Assembly (NCBI GenBank): GCA_029945945.1
Contig: JAQSDM010000012.1
Coordinates: 124,001 to 188,000 of the forward strand
DNA length: 64,000 nt
Source: Algoriphagus sp.
Lineage (GTDB): Bacteria > Bacteroidota > Bacteroidia > Cytophagales > Cyclobacteriaceae
Reading direction: 5' to 3'
Shown in pieces: positions 42,436 to 53,007 of the stretch. Numbering within the stretch: the stretch's first letter is position 1; every line of letters begins with the position of its first letter. The notes below the pieces were generated by a model. That model was given only the letters and a program-made list of their open reading frames with translations. It did no database searches and was not told where the DNA came from. A program made the position numbers and the translations under genes.

Positions 42436-45051
42436 TTAAACATTCACCAGATCAACATTCTTAAAATAAACCTGATTCTCGGCATCCAAATCAACCAACA
42501 CCGCGGAATCACTCTTAATATACCCGGATAAGATTTGCTTCGAAAGCTCGTTCAAGACCAATCGCTGCATCGTTCGCTTCAGCGGTCGCGCTCCGAAATT
42601 CGGATCAAAACCAACCTCTCCCAGGTAATCCAGAACTTCCCGAGTCGCTTCGATCTCGATATTTGCATCGCTCAGCCGTTTCTGAATCTCTCTCCACTGA
42701 ATGTCCACGATCTTGCGGATGATGTCTTTGCTCAGCGGCTCAAACATGATCGTTTCATCGATTCGGTTCAGGAACTCAGGTCTCACCGCTTTCTTCAGCA
42801 TTTCGTACACTTCAGTTTTGGTTTTCTCCAGAATCTCCTCTCTGTTCCAGTCCTCCATCTCGGCAAACCGCTCCTGAATCAGGTGCGAACCGATATTGGT
42901 CGTCAGGATGATGATCGTATTCTTGAAGTTGGCTAATCGACCCTTGTTGTCTGTCAAGCGTCCATCGTCCAAAACCTGCAGCAGGATGTTGAATACATCC
43001 GGGTGAGCTTTTTCGATCTCATCCAGCAGGATGACAGAATAAGGCTTTCTTCTCACCGCTTCGGTCAGCTGTCCGCCTTCTTCGTACCCCACATATCCCG
43101 GAGGCGCTCCCACAAGTCGGCTGACTGCGTGTCGCTCCTGATACTCGGACATGTCGATTCTCACCATCGCATTTTCGTCGTTGAAGAGATATTCCGCAAG
43201 GGCTTTCGCCAGCTCGGTTTTACCCACACCGGTTGTACCCATGAAAATAAAACTTCCAATCGGACGCTTCGGATCCTGAAGTCCGGCCCGGCTTCTGCGC
43301 ACGGCATCGGACAACGCAACAATCGCTTCCCGCTGTCCCGCCACCCGCTTGCCCAGTTCATCTTCCAGGTGAAGCAGTTTTTCCCGCTCGGACTGAATCA
43401 TCTTGATCACCGGTATTCCGGTCCATTTGGACACCACCGAAGCGATGTCTTCCTGATCCACTTCCTCTTTCAGCAGGGGCGAACCTGCCTGCATTTCTGC
43501 CAATTGGGTTTTGAAAGATTCCAGTCGTTTCTCAGCCTCCACGATTTTACCGTATCGGATCTCGGCAACTTTCCCAAAATCCCCGGCTCGCACAGCAAGC
43601 TCACCCTCAACCTTTAATTTATCAATCGACTCTTTCTCTCTTCGAATGCCCATGATCACCGCTTTTTCGCTTTCCCATTTGGCTTTCACGTTTTGTCGCT
43701 TCTCGGAGAGTTCGGCGATTTCCTTGCTCAGGACAGTTTCCTTATCCCGGTTATTTTCTCTTCGAATGGCTTCCCGCTCGATCTCCAATTGCATGACTTT
43801 TCGGTTCAGCTCGTCCAATTCCTGAGGCAGAGAGTCAATCTCCATTCTCAGTTTGGCGGCAGCCTCATCCATCAGGTCAATCGCTTTGTCCGGCAGGAAT
43901 CGATCGGAAATGTAGCGCTGCGAAAGCTCAACCGCCGCAATCACCGCATCATCCTTGATCCGCACGCCATGGTGCAATTCGTATTTATCTTTGATACCTC
44001 GCAGGATCGAAATCGCATCGGCCGCATCCGGCTCATCCACGATCACCGCCTGGAACCTTCGCTCCAGCGCCTTGTCCTTCTCAATATATTTCTGGTATTC
44101 CTTCAGCGTAGTCGCTCCGATTGCATGGAGTTCTCCACGTGCCAAAGCAGGTTTCAGCAAATTCGCTGCATCCATCGCTCCTTCACCACCTCCACCGGCT
44201 CCGATCAGGGTGTGAATCTCGTCGATGAACAGGATGATCTCCCCTTCGGCGTCCGTCACTTCCTTGATCACGGCTTTCAGTCGCTCCTCAAACTCACCCT
44301 TGTACTTGGCGCCTGCGACGAGCAAACCCATGTCGAGTGAGATCAGTGTTTTGGATTTCAGGTTTTCCGGCACATCACCGGAGACGATTCGCTGGGCCAG
44401 CCCCTCCACAATCGCCGTCTTTCCCACACCCGGTTCACCGAGGAGGATCGGATTGTTTTTGGTTCGGCGGGCAAGAATCTGCAGCACCCGTCTGATTTCT
44501 TCATCACGGCCGATTACCGGGTCGATTTTACCCTTTTTGGCCAGATCGTTCAGGTTTTTGGAGTATTTCTCCAGAGCCCTGTATTTGCTTTCTGCGTTTG
44601 GATCAGTCACTTTATTTCCTTTTCTAAGTTCCTTGATAGCTTCGATCAGTGGCTTTTCAGAAAGACCCTGATCTTTGAGTAACTGGGAAACGGCATCGCT
44701 TCCCGCCAAAATAGCCAGCAGCAAATGCTCGATGGCCACGTATTCATCCCCAAAAGTTTTGAGGTACTCCTTCGCTTTGGTGAGCGCCTGATTGGCGGCG
44801 CCAGACAAATAAGGCTGCTGACCTCCGCTTACTTTGGGCAGCTTGGCTAGCTGTTCTTCCAACTTCTGGGAGATCAGCTGCTTGTTGACGGAGAGCTTCT
44901 TAAAGAGGAAATCCGTCACATTTTCATCCTCTACAAAAATCCCCTTGAGCAAATGAGCCGTCTCGATCGCAGGTGTCCCCGCTCCCGTTGCAAGCTCGGC
45001 TGCTTTCTGAATAGCCTCCTGAGATTTGATCGTGAATTGGTTAAAGTCCAT
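42436..45051 (-). CDS. clpB: ATP-dependent disaggregase chaperone
   Basis: An 871-residue Hsp100 protein that pulls apart protein aggregates together with DnaK. The N-domain covers residues 1-145. The first AAA+ domain has Walker [17 protein letters not shown] at about 203-218 and Walker [12 protein letters not shown]. The long coiled-coil middle domain (about residues 400-530, rich in Glu, Lys and Arg) distinguishes ClpB from ClpA and ClpC. The second AAA+ domain has [16 protein letters not shown] at about 600-615 and [14 protein letters not shown]. Length and order are typical. No IGL/IGF ClpP-binding loop is evident, as expected. It stands alone. Confidence 0.97.
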   Translation of the reverse strand: MDFNQFTIKSQEAIQKAAELATGAGTPAIETAHLLKGIFVEDENVTDFLFKKLSVNKQLISQKLEEQLAKLPKVSGGQQPYLSGAANQALTKAKEYLKTFGDEYVAIEHLLLAILAGSDAVSQLLKDQGLSEKPLIEAIKELRKGNKVTDPNAESKYRALEKYSKNLNDLAKKGKIDPVIGRDEEIRRVLQILARRTKNNPILLGEPGVGKTAIVEGLAQRIVSGDVPENLKSKTLISLDMGLLVAGAKYKGEFEERLKAVIKEVTDAEGEIILFIDEIHTLIGAGGGGEGAMDAANLLKPALARGELHAIGATTLKEYQKYIEKDKALERRFQAVIVDEPDAADAISILRGIKDKYELHHGVRIKDDAVIAAVELSQRYISDRFLPDKAIDLMDEAAAKLRMEIDSLPQELDELNRKVMQLEIEREAIRRENNRDKETVLSKEIAELSEKRQNVKAKWESEKAVIMGIRREKESIDKLKVEGELAVRAGDFGKVAEIRYGKIVEAEKRLESFKTQLAEMQAGSPLLKEEVDQEDIASVVSKWTGIPVIKMIQSEREKLLHLEDELGKRVAGQREAIVALSDAVRRSRAGLQDPKRPIGSFIFMGTTGVGKTELAKALAEYLFNDENAMVRIDMSEYQERHAVSRLVGAPPGYVGYEEGGQLTEAVRRKPYSVILLDEIEKAHPDVFNILLQVLDDGRLTDNKGRLANFKNTIIILTTNIGSHLIQERFAEMEDWNREEILEKTKTEVYEMLKKAVRPEFLNRIDETIMFEPLSKDIIRKIVDIQWREIQKRLSDANIEIEATREVLDYLGEVGFDPNFGARPLKRTMQRLVLNELSKQILSGYIKSDSAVLVDLDAENQVYFKNVDLVNV

Positions 45052-45674
45052 TGTTGGTTGGTTAGATAGTGGTGTTAGTCCATTCGATCAAATGTTCCGC
45101 CAACGGAGATTTCCGGCCAGAATGGCTGGGAATCAGAAGTCTTTTTATTAGAAAATGGAATTTTTGACAGGAAGAAGCCTCGTTTCCTATTCTATCTGGC
45201 CAAAATTTCCTCGTCTTATTGGTTGAGTTTGACCTCAGGCAAAATGAAAAAGTCAAACGGAATCGAGATGAATTTTATGTTCAGTTGACTAAAGAAGAAT
45301 GAGAAAACTTGAGGTCGCAAAATGCGACTTCAAGTTGGGGAGGGAGACGAACTCTGCCAAATGTCTTTACTGAACAGGGCCTATCGATGCTTTCATCAGT
45401 TCTAAACAGTCCTCAGGCAAGTAAGGTCAATGGTCAAAATTGCTAAGCCTGTCTAAGCATGAGCGTTTAGAAAACATGTTATAATGATCTTTTTCTAGGG
45501 GTAAATTTCAACACTAGGGCTTTATGAATTGTCAAATCCAGTATTCTTTCTTTTCGTTATTGAGGAAAGGAATTTTCAATGTAAGCTTTACTTATACCTG
45601 AAGGAAATCAGAAAAGGAAACTAATTGGCGGAGTTTAGAAAGTTATACTTTTGGATTTGAGTAAAATAGGCTAA
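45052..45674. other. Gene-free stretch at the edge of the defence island
   Basis: About 620 bp with no credible gene on either strand. It holds a near-perfect 13-bp hairpin, AACTTGAGGTCGC (45306-45318) with GCGACTTCAAGTT (45324-45336), loop AAAAT. Base composition drops to AT-rich from about 45.35 kb onward, so the boundary between core and island probably lies near this hairpin. The first 100 bp should hold the clpB promoter, which I could not pinpoint. Confidence 0.5.
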
Positions 45675-47642
45675 TTATTCATCTATATTAAAGAATCCAA
45701 TCTTAGGATTTTCTAAAGACCCTATAACTAAAGACCTATCCAGCAAAACATTAAACTCTTCACAACTTGTTTCTGGAACTATGCAACAATTATGACAAGC
45801 TGAACCATTGACATTATCAGGCCCTTGTCCACTTGAATTTCCGATGTCTGAACAAACGGGATCAGCTGAACACCATCTTGCTTCTTCCAGTGCATTTTTC
45901 ACAAGTCTACCCAAGTTTTTTTCTTTGCCTTGTCTCACTAAGCCTCCTAATGAGCCCTCAGAGTCTCCGGATGAAGTGTAAATTAGAATTCCGTTCATGC
46001 GAGAATTTTGATCTGAGCTAAAATAAATCCGCTCTCTTAAAGACGATGAGCCATAGCCGCAATCAAAGCACAGTCTTTTAATCAATAAATGCGAAAATGT
46101 GTGCATTGCTATGAAAAATGGATTCAATTCCCGTGGTGCGACATCTGGTTTTCTCTTACGAATAGCGGTATGGTATCTTTGGATGATACCCGAAAAGGCA
46201 TCCTTATTTTCTGCTAGCCAATTATCGATAACGTTGTCATTAAATTTTAAGAATATCCCTTCTCCATACACTTGCACGGCAGGAAGCCAATTGACTGGGG
46301 AATTCGATAATTCTTCCTTTTTAATCTTATTGTTTGGGTTAATCCTTGAAAAACCTTTAAAAACTCTTGTTTCTTTAAGTTTTTCAATCAAAACCACATT
46401 CTCAAAGTATTTTTCTAATAAGGTTTGTTCACTGTAACCATCAAAAGTTTTTACAATCGCTTTGAAATCGGCATTTTCAGAATCTCTTCCAGCGAGAATA
46501 TATTCATATTCCTCAAACCTCAACTTTAACTCTGGTGCCAAGTCTGATTCCACCCTATCTGAAACGTCATTGGTTATTTCTGCAATGACTCCTGACAATA
46601 AACTTTCTTTGGAAATTAGTCCCATAGACACGACTCGATTAGTTCCTAATACGGCAGGAAGGGTTACTGAACCTTGATCAATATTGAAAAAGCTTTTCAA
46701 TTGTTCCTTTCCAATTTCATCTATGACTTCTAGTACATGTTGATTTGCCCCAGTAGATCCTTCTGGTAAATAAATTGCAGACTGTATTTCAGAAAAATGA
46801 ACGTTAGAAGCTCCTCGGATAAGCACCTGTAAGTGATTTGAGCATCCCTTGGAATCTTTGATACCATCTAGGCCGAGCCACGGACGGTTTCCTTTACAAT
46901 ACTCACCTAACGGATTGTCTTTGTTAGGACTATCCTTATCGAATCTATGATCATCGTCATTTTTGAAGCCAATTCTAGCTAACGCACTATCGAATACATT
47001 GTCGCCATCCTTACGAATATTCATTAAGCCAGCTAGTGACTTGCGTGCATTACAAGTACATTTCAAGGTAATACTTCCAAGGTCGCCAGATCCACCTCCA
47101 GTATGGTATGATAACTCATGTGTTTTTCCATCATTTGGAACTGGACCATTATGAACCCACTCTTTGAATGGAACATCTTGAATATGCCCAGAAGGACAAG
47201 CCGCAACAAACCTTACAGGAATCATTTTAAATTTGTTTTTACTTTTTCCATCCCAGCAAGCAGTGCATTCAATCTTAAAGTTAGCCGCATCCAAAGGCAC
47301 CCGTTTCATTCTGCCACACTTTTGATTTGTGCAATGGTGCCACCCAGGAAAACGTACGCCAGGTATTTGTAACCGATTATTTTTTGCACCCGAGGTTTTA
47401 TATTCAAAAGGCTTTACAAAATAACTGACACCGAGTAGGTTTTGCAGGCGAGTTTCATTGAAACGTAATTCACCTTCACTGATTCTATCAACACCTTGGT
47501 TTATTTTCGCCCGAGCAATTGTTTCATCCCATAGGCTTAATCCGCAAATCATTATAGATAATTCTCCAGGAAAATTCACAATTTGACCTACCCCAAAAGG
47601 TGAAAGTATTTGACTGCTTCTTATATTATTGGTTTTGCTCAT
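45675..47642 (-). CDS. drmB: DrmB-like DUF1998 protein (DISARM)
   Basis: A 655-residue protein. The ATG at 47640-47642 is chosen because it gives the usual opening (NIRSSQILSPFGVGQIVNFPG); an upstream in-frame ATG at 47669 lies deeper in drmA. Putative zinc ligands lie at CTNQKCGR (about 102), CTAC (about 126) and ACPSGHIQD (about 147). The C-terminal DUF1998 domain has LCFDCGYGSSSLRERIY (about 523), the WCSADPVC motif and CHNCCIVPETSCEEF (about 613). These match DrmB of DISARM, which forms a complex with DrmA. It overlaps drmA by 17 nt and is the last gene of the operon. Confidence 0.85.
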   Translation of the reverse strand: MSKTNNIRSSQILSPFGVGQIVNFPGELSIMICGLSLWDETIARAKINQGVDRISEGELRFNETRLQNLLGVSYFVKPFEYKTSGAKNNRLQIPGVRFPGWHHCTNQKCGRMKRVPLDAANFKIECTACWDGKSKNKFKMIPVRFVAACPSGHIQDVPFKEWVHNGPVPNDGKTHELSYHTGGGSGDLGSITLKCTCNARKSLAGLMNIRKDGDNVFDSALARIGFKNDDDHRFDKDSPNKDNPLGEYCKGNRPWLGLDGIKDSKGCSNHLQVLIRGASNVHFSEIQSAIYLPEGSTGANQHVLEVIDEIGKEQLKSFFNIDQGSVTLPAVLGTNRVVSMGLISKESLLSGVIAEITNDVSDRVESDLAPELKLRFEEYEYILAGRDSENADFKAIVKTFDGYSEQTLLEKYFENVVLIEKLKETRVFKGFSRINPNNKIKKEELSNSPVNWLPAVQVYGEGIFLKFNDNVIDNWLAENKDAFSGIIQRYHTAIRKRKPDVAPRELNPFFIAMHTFSHLLIKRLCFDCGYGSSSLRERIYFSSDQNSRMNGILIYTSSGDSEGSLGGLVRQGKEKNLGRLVKNALEEARWCSADPVCSDIGNSSGQGPDNVNGSACHNCCIVPETSCEEFNVLLDRSLVIGSLENPKIGFFNIDE

Positions 47643-50600
47643 TTTCTTCTTTGATATCTGTAAAAACACTCACCACAGATTCCGTGTCTACGCCTCTCAT
47701 TGATGTTGAAGTTGCAAATGGAACCGCCCTTTCTCTTGCTTCTTGCCTGACTTCCGCGCTACTGGCAAACATTAATGGGTAATAGCCTTCATTCTTGAGT
47801 ATTCCATAGTTAGCAGCATCTCCATAATTGTCTGGACCCTCTGCCCGCCATGACCGTATTTTTTTTGATAAAAGCATAAGTGCATTGTTGACTTCATCAC
47901 CATCAATCATTCTGCATCTGTCAAGAATAATTTTTTTCATAATGGGTTCTAATTCATCAAATTCATCCGATAGAACAGGAGAATGTGATAGTTCCCCAGC
48001 TGAAAAATGGCGCATTAATCCAATAAAAATGGCATGCAAACCTTTTTGCCGTGCATTTATAGAAAAAGGTGTTACCGACGTGGGTTCTACATTCGAATAA
48101 ATACGGCTGTGATAGCCCTGAAATTGCTCATAATGTGATTTGTCGCGGGGTTTTGAGGAGCTGTATAAAGTAAAAATAAGGCCTGGACCTGATGGAACTT
48201 CTCTCCCGACTCTAGAACTTGCTTGTATATACTCCGCTGTAGTCTTTGGTTGGCCATGAATAAACATAAAACCTAGCCTTGAAATATCCACTCCTGTAGC
48301 AACCATATTTGTAGCCAAGCAAATGTCTAACGCTTGTGTCATATTTGAACTATAATTAGTTTCTAATTTTTTCAAAATCACAGGTATCTCTGATGAGCTA
48401 ATTCTACTAGTTAATTCTTCTACTTTATTAAGATATCTTTTATGATCCCATAATATTAGTTCTCGATCTTGAACTTGTCCAAGTCGTTCTTTAATATCCC
48501 CATAGACAAGTGAGGAGGCGCCACCCAATTCTCTAATACTATTAAAATAGCCGAGAAGAGTCCAGTAATAGTCTATTGATTTATCCTCGGCAGAAAAAGA
48601 AAGTTCTTTGATCTTTTGGAGAACAGAGGCGTAGGAGCGAACAATTGATGTTTGCGCTGAAGGATAGCCTGGCGCTTGGATACCTACATATTTTCTGCTT
48701 GGGAAAAGCGGTTGATCCTTATTATCCTTTTCCGTTAATGATTTTTCTTCGGAAAACCACGTATCACCGAATTCGAGTCCTTGTGCCGGAAATATACTAA
48801 GCTGTTCCCTTGATTGTATGGCATACAAATTTTGAACTTGTTCATAAGCTCTGCTTATTGTAGCGGAAGAGGCAACTATTTTTGGAAAAATTATTTCATC
48901 ATTTTCTATTGAAATAAAGGGTGGAGATACCTTTTGATAATTATTACATAAGGTTTGCACCATAGTTTCATATAAGCCAACCATGGTACCTAGAGGCCCC
49001 GCTATCAGATGTAATTCATCTTGAATAATTAGTTCGGGAGGACTTATCCTATATATGTTTTCACGATTAGATTTTCTGAACCCAAATAGATTGCCTGCCT
49101 TTTCTTTCCAAGGGATCATTGCAAATTTATCAACAGTGCCTAACAATAAAGTCGGAGGGTTTTCATAAATAGATTCGTCAACTACTTGAAGTGGTAAAGG
49201 AAGACTAGAGTATTCGCATACACTATTTTCACATTTGAAATACACGTCTCCATCGCGTCCATCTTTCTTATGGAGACCGATGACTTTCGATATGGTATCA
49301 TAAATAGTTGCTCCTTCGACCTTTCCAATCTGACTCCCACAACAAGGGCACTTCATAACCACAAAATTATATTCATTCTTTGGGTCATTAGCAAGATTGG
49401 TTAACTGAGTCCTTGCCTCAGATATTTCATTGGGCGTGGATGTTCCGCCAACCCATAACCCTATAGATATTGGCTCATCACCAAGCTCACCAAGTTCTAG
49501 TTCCTCCTCTCTTTTTTTCTTATTTTCTATCCTTATTAAATCACATGCGCAAATAAGCGATGCAGCACGCTCGTATTGCTGAGTGGTTAAAAGTCTAAGG
49601 GTGTACCTCATTAGGACGGATGTGCCGCCATAGTAATCCCAATTAGATATCCTTTTGCCTTGTATTCTTCGATAAAAAATATTAAACGCCGTTAAACCAA
49701 GGTATGCTTCTGTTTTTCCACCTCCTGTGGGGAACCATATTAAATCAACAATTTCACGCTCATTTGATTTTGAATTCACGATAGATTCTATGTTCATTAA
49801 TACAAATGCGAGCTGGAAAGGTCTCCACTTTCCATTAAACTTGCCTTTGTGAAAGTCTTCCAAAGACCCAAACTCGTGGCTTTCTTTCTCCTGATCTAGA
49901 TATTCTAGAGATAATTTCTGGTTCTGGCCAGTTCCTGATTTTCGCCATTTTCTGATTTTTGCTTTTGACCTTTGCTGCTGCCATATCATGGCACGATTCA
50001 TCCATCTAAAGCATTTAATTAAATCAGAGTCCTGTTCAGATTCTAAAAGCAAATCAATCCCTTTGCTTATGCGGATTAATGAGGTCTTACATTTTTCAAC
50101 ATTTTTTTCTGCTGCAACTTTATAAGCAGCCAATTCCTCAGAAATTATTGAAGACTCTATATCTTCAATCCATAATTTATACTTGTCCCTTAGCTCTATT
50201 AAACTTGCTTTTGCTTTATCCCAATCACCATGATCAGAAAGCTCGAACATACTTAACGTGACATGCGAAGTAGGGGCAACCTGAGGAAGATCATATACTG
50301 GAATAACAGCCGTCTCAATTTTAGAAACTGTTTCATATTCCGAATCATGGTTTTCATTTTTTTGCCATGAAACAGAGGTTCCGTGACCAATTGAAAAGAC
50401 CCTCTTCTTTCGATATAATAGATTTAGCTCGTTTTCTTCATCAGTATCTGACGCCAACACCTTTTCTTTATAGGGAGCTATCAGACGAGGATTAGAAGTA
50501 GTTAGAGTCAATTCATTTTGATACAAAATCTTGTCTCCATTTTTTGAATCATCTGTAACTGACTTTAGAGCATTAAGTATAACGAACGTGTATGTTACAA

Positions 50601-51273
50601 AATTTTCAGTTCTATCCTCTTCATTGGTTCTGTTGAAAATTCTGAGCACTAGCCATTCCTCTCCTTTTGAATTCCTTTTTAATATTTGGTCAAATGATTT
50701 TCTTTCACTTTCGAATAACGAGTTGATTTTAAGTACAATTGGTTCGAGCTGTATCGGCCTTCTTATCCAATATTCTACATCATAAGTTTTACCTTGGTTG
50801 TTATATACCTCAACTTTTCCATCCTTATTAATTTGTTTTTTGGATTTTTTCCCGTTTCCTTTTTCATAATATGCCGAACTTATTTTGAGCTCAACATTAT
50901 CATCTTGCTCCGAACTATGAAAACGAACAGTAAAACCCATGGCAGATGGAAGATATTGATTGGCCATCCCAACAGGTTCTTCATCTTGTCCATCACCAGA
51001 AAAATTTCGAGAAGGTTTACCAACATCTTTTTTTTCCAAGTCTTCCGAACCTTCGGTTCCTTCAACAGGATTTGTGTCATTTGTCTCATCGACTTCAGTA
51101 ATTATTGCTTGCTGGGGGTACAACATCCCAGCTCCGTATCTAGATTTTGGAGATCCGTGCACATTTGCCAGTAATAATTCCTGCCCTGTGGCTTCATCTA
51201 AATAGTTGGGGTTCGGACATGGCCCAACAATTTCTCTTGCGACGGCATCAATTATTTCTTCTCTAATATTCAT
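47626..51273 (-). CDS. drmA: DrmA-like helicase (DISARM)
   Basis: A 1215-residue superfamily 2 helicase-like protein. The N-terminal region (AREIVGPCPNPNYLDEATGQ, SRYGAGMLYPQ) is typical of DrmA. Walker A is FPTGGGKTEAY at about residues 512-522, the DEAH-type box is QDELHLIAG at about 752, and motif VI is QASSRVGR at about 1017. A four-Cys zinc site (CPCCGSQ and CENSVCEY) lies at about 645-690. In DISARM, DrmA with DrmB binds DNA and is thought to load on invading phage DNA. It begins immediately after the preceding gene's stop (TAA then ATG), so the two are coupled. Confidence 0.87.
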   Translation of the reverse strand: MNIREEIIDAVAREIVGPCPNPNYLDEATGQELLLANVHGSPKSRYGAGMLYPQQAIITEVDETNDTNPVEGTEGSEDLEKKDVGKPSRNFSGDGQDEEPVGMANQYLPSAMGFTVRFHSSEQDDNVELKISSAYYEKGNGKKSKKQINKDGKVEVYNNQGKTYDVEYWIRRPIQLEPIVLKINSLFESERKSFDQILKRNSKGEEWLVLRIFNRTNEEDRTENFVTYTFVILNALKSVTDDSKNGDKILYQNELTLTTSNPRLIAPYKEKVLASDTDEENELNLLYRKKRVFSIGHGTSVSWQKNENHDSEYETVSKIETAVIPVYDLPQVAPTSHVTLSMFELSDHGDWDKAKASLIELRDKYKLWIEDIESSIISEELAAYKVAAEKNVEKCKTSLIRISKGIDLLLESEQDSDLIKCFRWMNRAMIWQQQRSKAKIRKWRKSGTGQNQKLSLEYLDQEKESHEFGSLEDFHKGKFNGKWRPFQLAFVLMNIESIVNSKSNEREIVDLIWFPTGGGKTEAYLGLTAFNIFYRRIQGKRISNWDYYGGTSVLMRYTLRLLTTQQYERAASLICACDLIRIENKKKREEELELGELGDEPISIGLWVGGTSTPNEISEARTQLTNLANDPKNEYNFVVMKCPCCGSQIGKVEGATIYDTISKVIGLHKKDGRDGDVYFKCENSVCEYSSLPLPLQVVDESIYENPPTLLLGTVDKFAMIPWKEKAGNLFGFRKSNRENIYRISPPELIIQDELHLIAGPLGTMVGLYETMVQTLCNNYQKVSPPFISIENDEIIFPKIVASSATISRAYEQVQNLYAIQSREQLSIFPAQGLEFGDTWFSEEKSLTEKDNKDQPLFPSRKYVGIQAPGYPSAQTSIVRSYASVLQKIKELSFSAEDKSIDYYWTLLGYFNSIRELGGASSLVYGDIKERLGQVQDRELILWDHKRYLNKVEELTSRISSSEIPVILKKLETNYSSNMTQALDICLATNMVATGVDISRLGFMFIHGQPKTTAEYIQASSRVGREVPSGPGLIFTLYSSSKPRDKSHYEQFQGYHSRIYSNVEPTSVTPFSINARQKGLHAIFIGLMRHFSAGELSHSPVLSDEFDELEPIMKKIILDRCRMIDGDEVNNALMLLSKKIRSWRAEGPDNYGDAANYGILKNEGYYPLMFASSAEVRQEARERAVPFATSTSMRGVDTESVVSVFTDIKEENEQNQ

Positions 51274-53007
51274 TTAGCCAAGTTTTGGGTAGTTTTCAGT
51301 TACTAATTTACTCACTGTTGCTTCTTGGCTTTTATCCAGGATCAAATATAACTCTTGTCTTGCGCGAGAGATACCAACATAGAGCAATCTTTGCATTTGT
51401 AGAGATGAAACCTCATCAAAGTCGAAAAGTATGATAATTGAATTCTCCAAGCCCTTGAAGGCCTGAATCGTGCTTATTATTAAACCTCTTGAAAGAAGTT
51501 CTTTAATTTGAGAGTCTTCCCAGAGCAGCGAATTTTCGAATTTTTTCGGTGAGAGTAAAGTGACCTTTTCTAGAGGAATTTTTCTCTTTTCAATTTCTAA
51601 CAGAATTTCTAACAAAACGTGTTTTCGAGAAGATTTAGAAGGGTATTTACATATGACTTTGTTTGCTAAGTAATTTTTTGAAGAAATCTGAGGAGGCTGA
51701 GCTCCAGTCATTAAAGTATTTTGATTCGCAATTTCCTTTGTATTTCTACAATTAATATTTAGGGGTGGAAAGGTTGTAAAATTAGCCTCTGAATGAAGTA
51801 AATCAATGGAATTATTAGGGTTATTTAGATAAATGGCTTGGTTTGAAAAATCTCCGAACATAACCCATTTCCCATTCTTGATTCCTCCTTTTAGAATTGC
51901 ATTGAAGACTTCCAAATAATAAGGAGTAATCAAATCCTGAGCTTCATCTACTATCAAAAAGTCAATTTTATAATCATCATCTAAATTTTCATTCTCCAAC
52001 AAAAACTCCATAGGTAAATCTTCTTCATAGAATTTCTTTAAATCTTCTTGACTTTCTGGTTGTTTGATCTCAGTTTTTTGAGCCAAATAGCTATGCAATG
52101 TGCCGCAAAACACGACTTTAACATGTTTATTATCAATATTTTCTGCCGATTTAAGTAGCTTTTTGCCGAGTTCCTTATTGAAACAAAACAATCCAACCTT
52201 TAAACTTTCACTGATTTTGCGATTCAATAACTCCAATGCCATCAATGTCTTCCCTGTTCCTGCAGAGCCTTGGACCAAACAGCGATCATTAAGCCGAACA
52301 AAATCAAGAAGAAAAAACTGCTCTTTAGTATATTCTTCTATTAATTCTTCTGCTTCAATAATTCGATTAATTTCTGAATAATTTATTTCGAAATCTCCTC
52401 GAAGCATCTTCAATAATTGTTCACAATCGCTTTTAGTAGGCCTTGCTTTGTTAACATCATACCAATATTTCTTTGCACTTTCAGCGTGTGAACCTTGGCT
52501 AAGAGAATGAATATAAGACCCAATTGGTAAGCTTAATCCTTGTTTCGTTAACACTTGCCATGAATTACCTTCTGGCCCAAAATCGATAAATTCAGTCATA
52601 CTTGTAAAAGCAACTCCCGAACCCCACAGAATCTTTGAGAACCGTTGATGCAATTCTTTTTTATGCTCTATTTTATTTAAAACATACTGTCGTATTGAAT
52701 TAATGGTGGCACTCTGCTGTGCGAATGGACTAGTCTTTTTACAAGTAGTTTTACCCTCTCGATTAGTGAAGCACCAATCTCCATTTTTTCTTGAAACTCC
52801 ACCATGTTTAACTTCAATTGAAAAGAAACCATAATTAGGTGCTAAAACAAAAAAATCTAACTCACCAGAAATATTCTTAATGTGATGATTCGTAAATAAT
52901 GAATGCAAGATGTACATGGAATTAGTAGAGCCATCATTTTTAAATTTAAGGTATAAAATCTTTTCTCCTACTGAATTGAAGTCAGAAATATTGTCAGGTA
53001 TTAACAT
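51274..53007 (-). CDS. NERD-domain UvrD/Rep-type helicase
   Basis: A 577-residue protein. Residues about 10-110 match a nuclease-related NERD domain, with the Asp of GELDFFVLAP and the Glu-x-Lys of FFSIEVKHGG as the likely PD-(D/E)xK residues. A superfamily 1 helicase follows: GSAGTGKTLMAL (about 249), FLIVDEAQDL (about 350), QAFKGLENSIIILFDFDEV and LYVGISRARQELYLI (about 543). It could cut and unwind invading DNA. Its ATG overlaps the end of the upstream gene, which places it inside the operon. It is not part of the described core of DISARM (drmA, drmB, drmC, drmMII, drmE). Confidence 0.85.
   Translation of the reverse strand: MLIPDNISDFNSVGEKILYLKFKNDGSTNSMYILHSLFTNHHIKNISGELDFFVLAPNYGFFSIEVKHGGVSRKNGDWCFTNREGKTTCKKTSPFAQQSATINSIRQYVLNKIEHKKELHQRFSKILWGSGVAFTSMTEFIDFGPEGNSWQVLTKQGLSLPIGSYIHSLSQGSHAESAKKYWYDVNKARPTKSDCEQLLKMLRGDFEINYSEINRIIEAEELIEEYTKEQFFLLDFVRLNDRCLVQGSAGTGKTLMALELLNRKISESLKVGLFCFNKELGKKLLKSAENIDNKHVKVVFCGTLHSYLAQKTEIKQPESQEDLKKFYEEDLPMEFLLENENLDDDYKIDFLIVDEAQDLITPYYLEVFNAILKGGIKNGKWVMFGDFSNQAIYLNNPNNSIDLLHSEANFTTFPPLNINCRNTKEIANQNTLMTGAQPPQISSKNYLANKVICKYPSKSSRKHVLLEILLEIEKRKIPLEKVTLLSPKKFENSLLWEDSQIKELLSRGLIISTIQAFKGLENSIIILFDFDEVSSLQMQRLLYVGISRARQELYLILDKSQEATVSKLVTENYPKLG

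Noticed and set aside
43003..44340. Long plus-strand frames (204 and 215 codons)
   Set aside because: Both lie inside clpB, whose motifs are complete, so they are antisense shadows.
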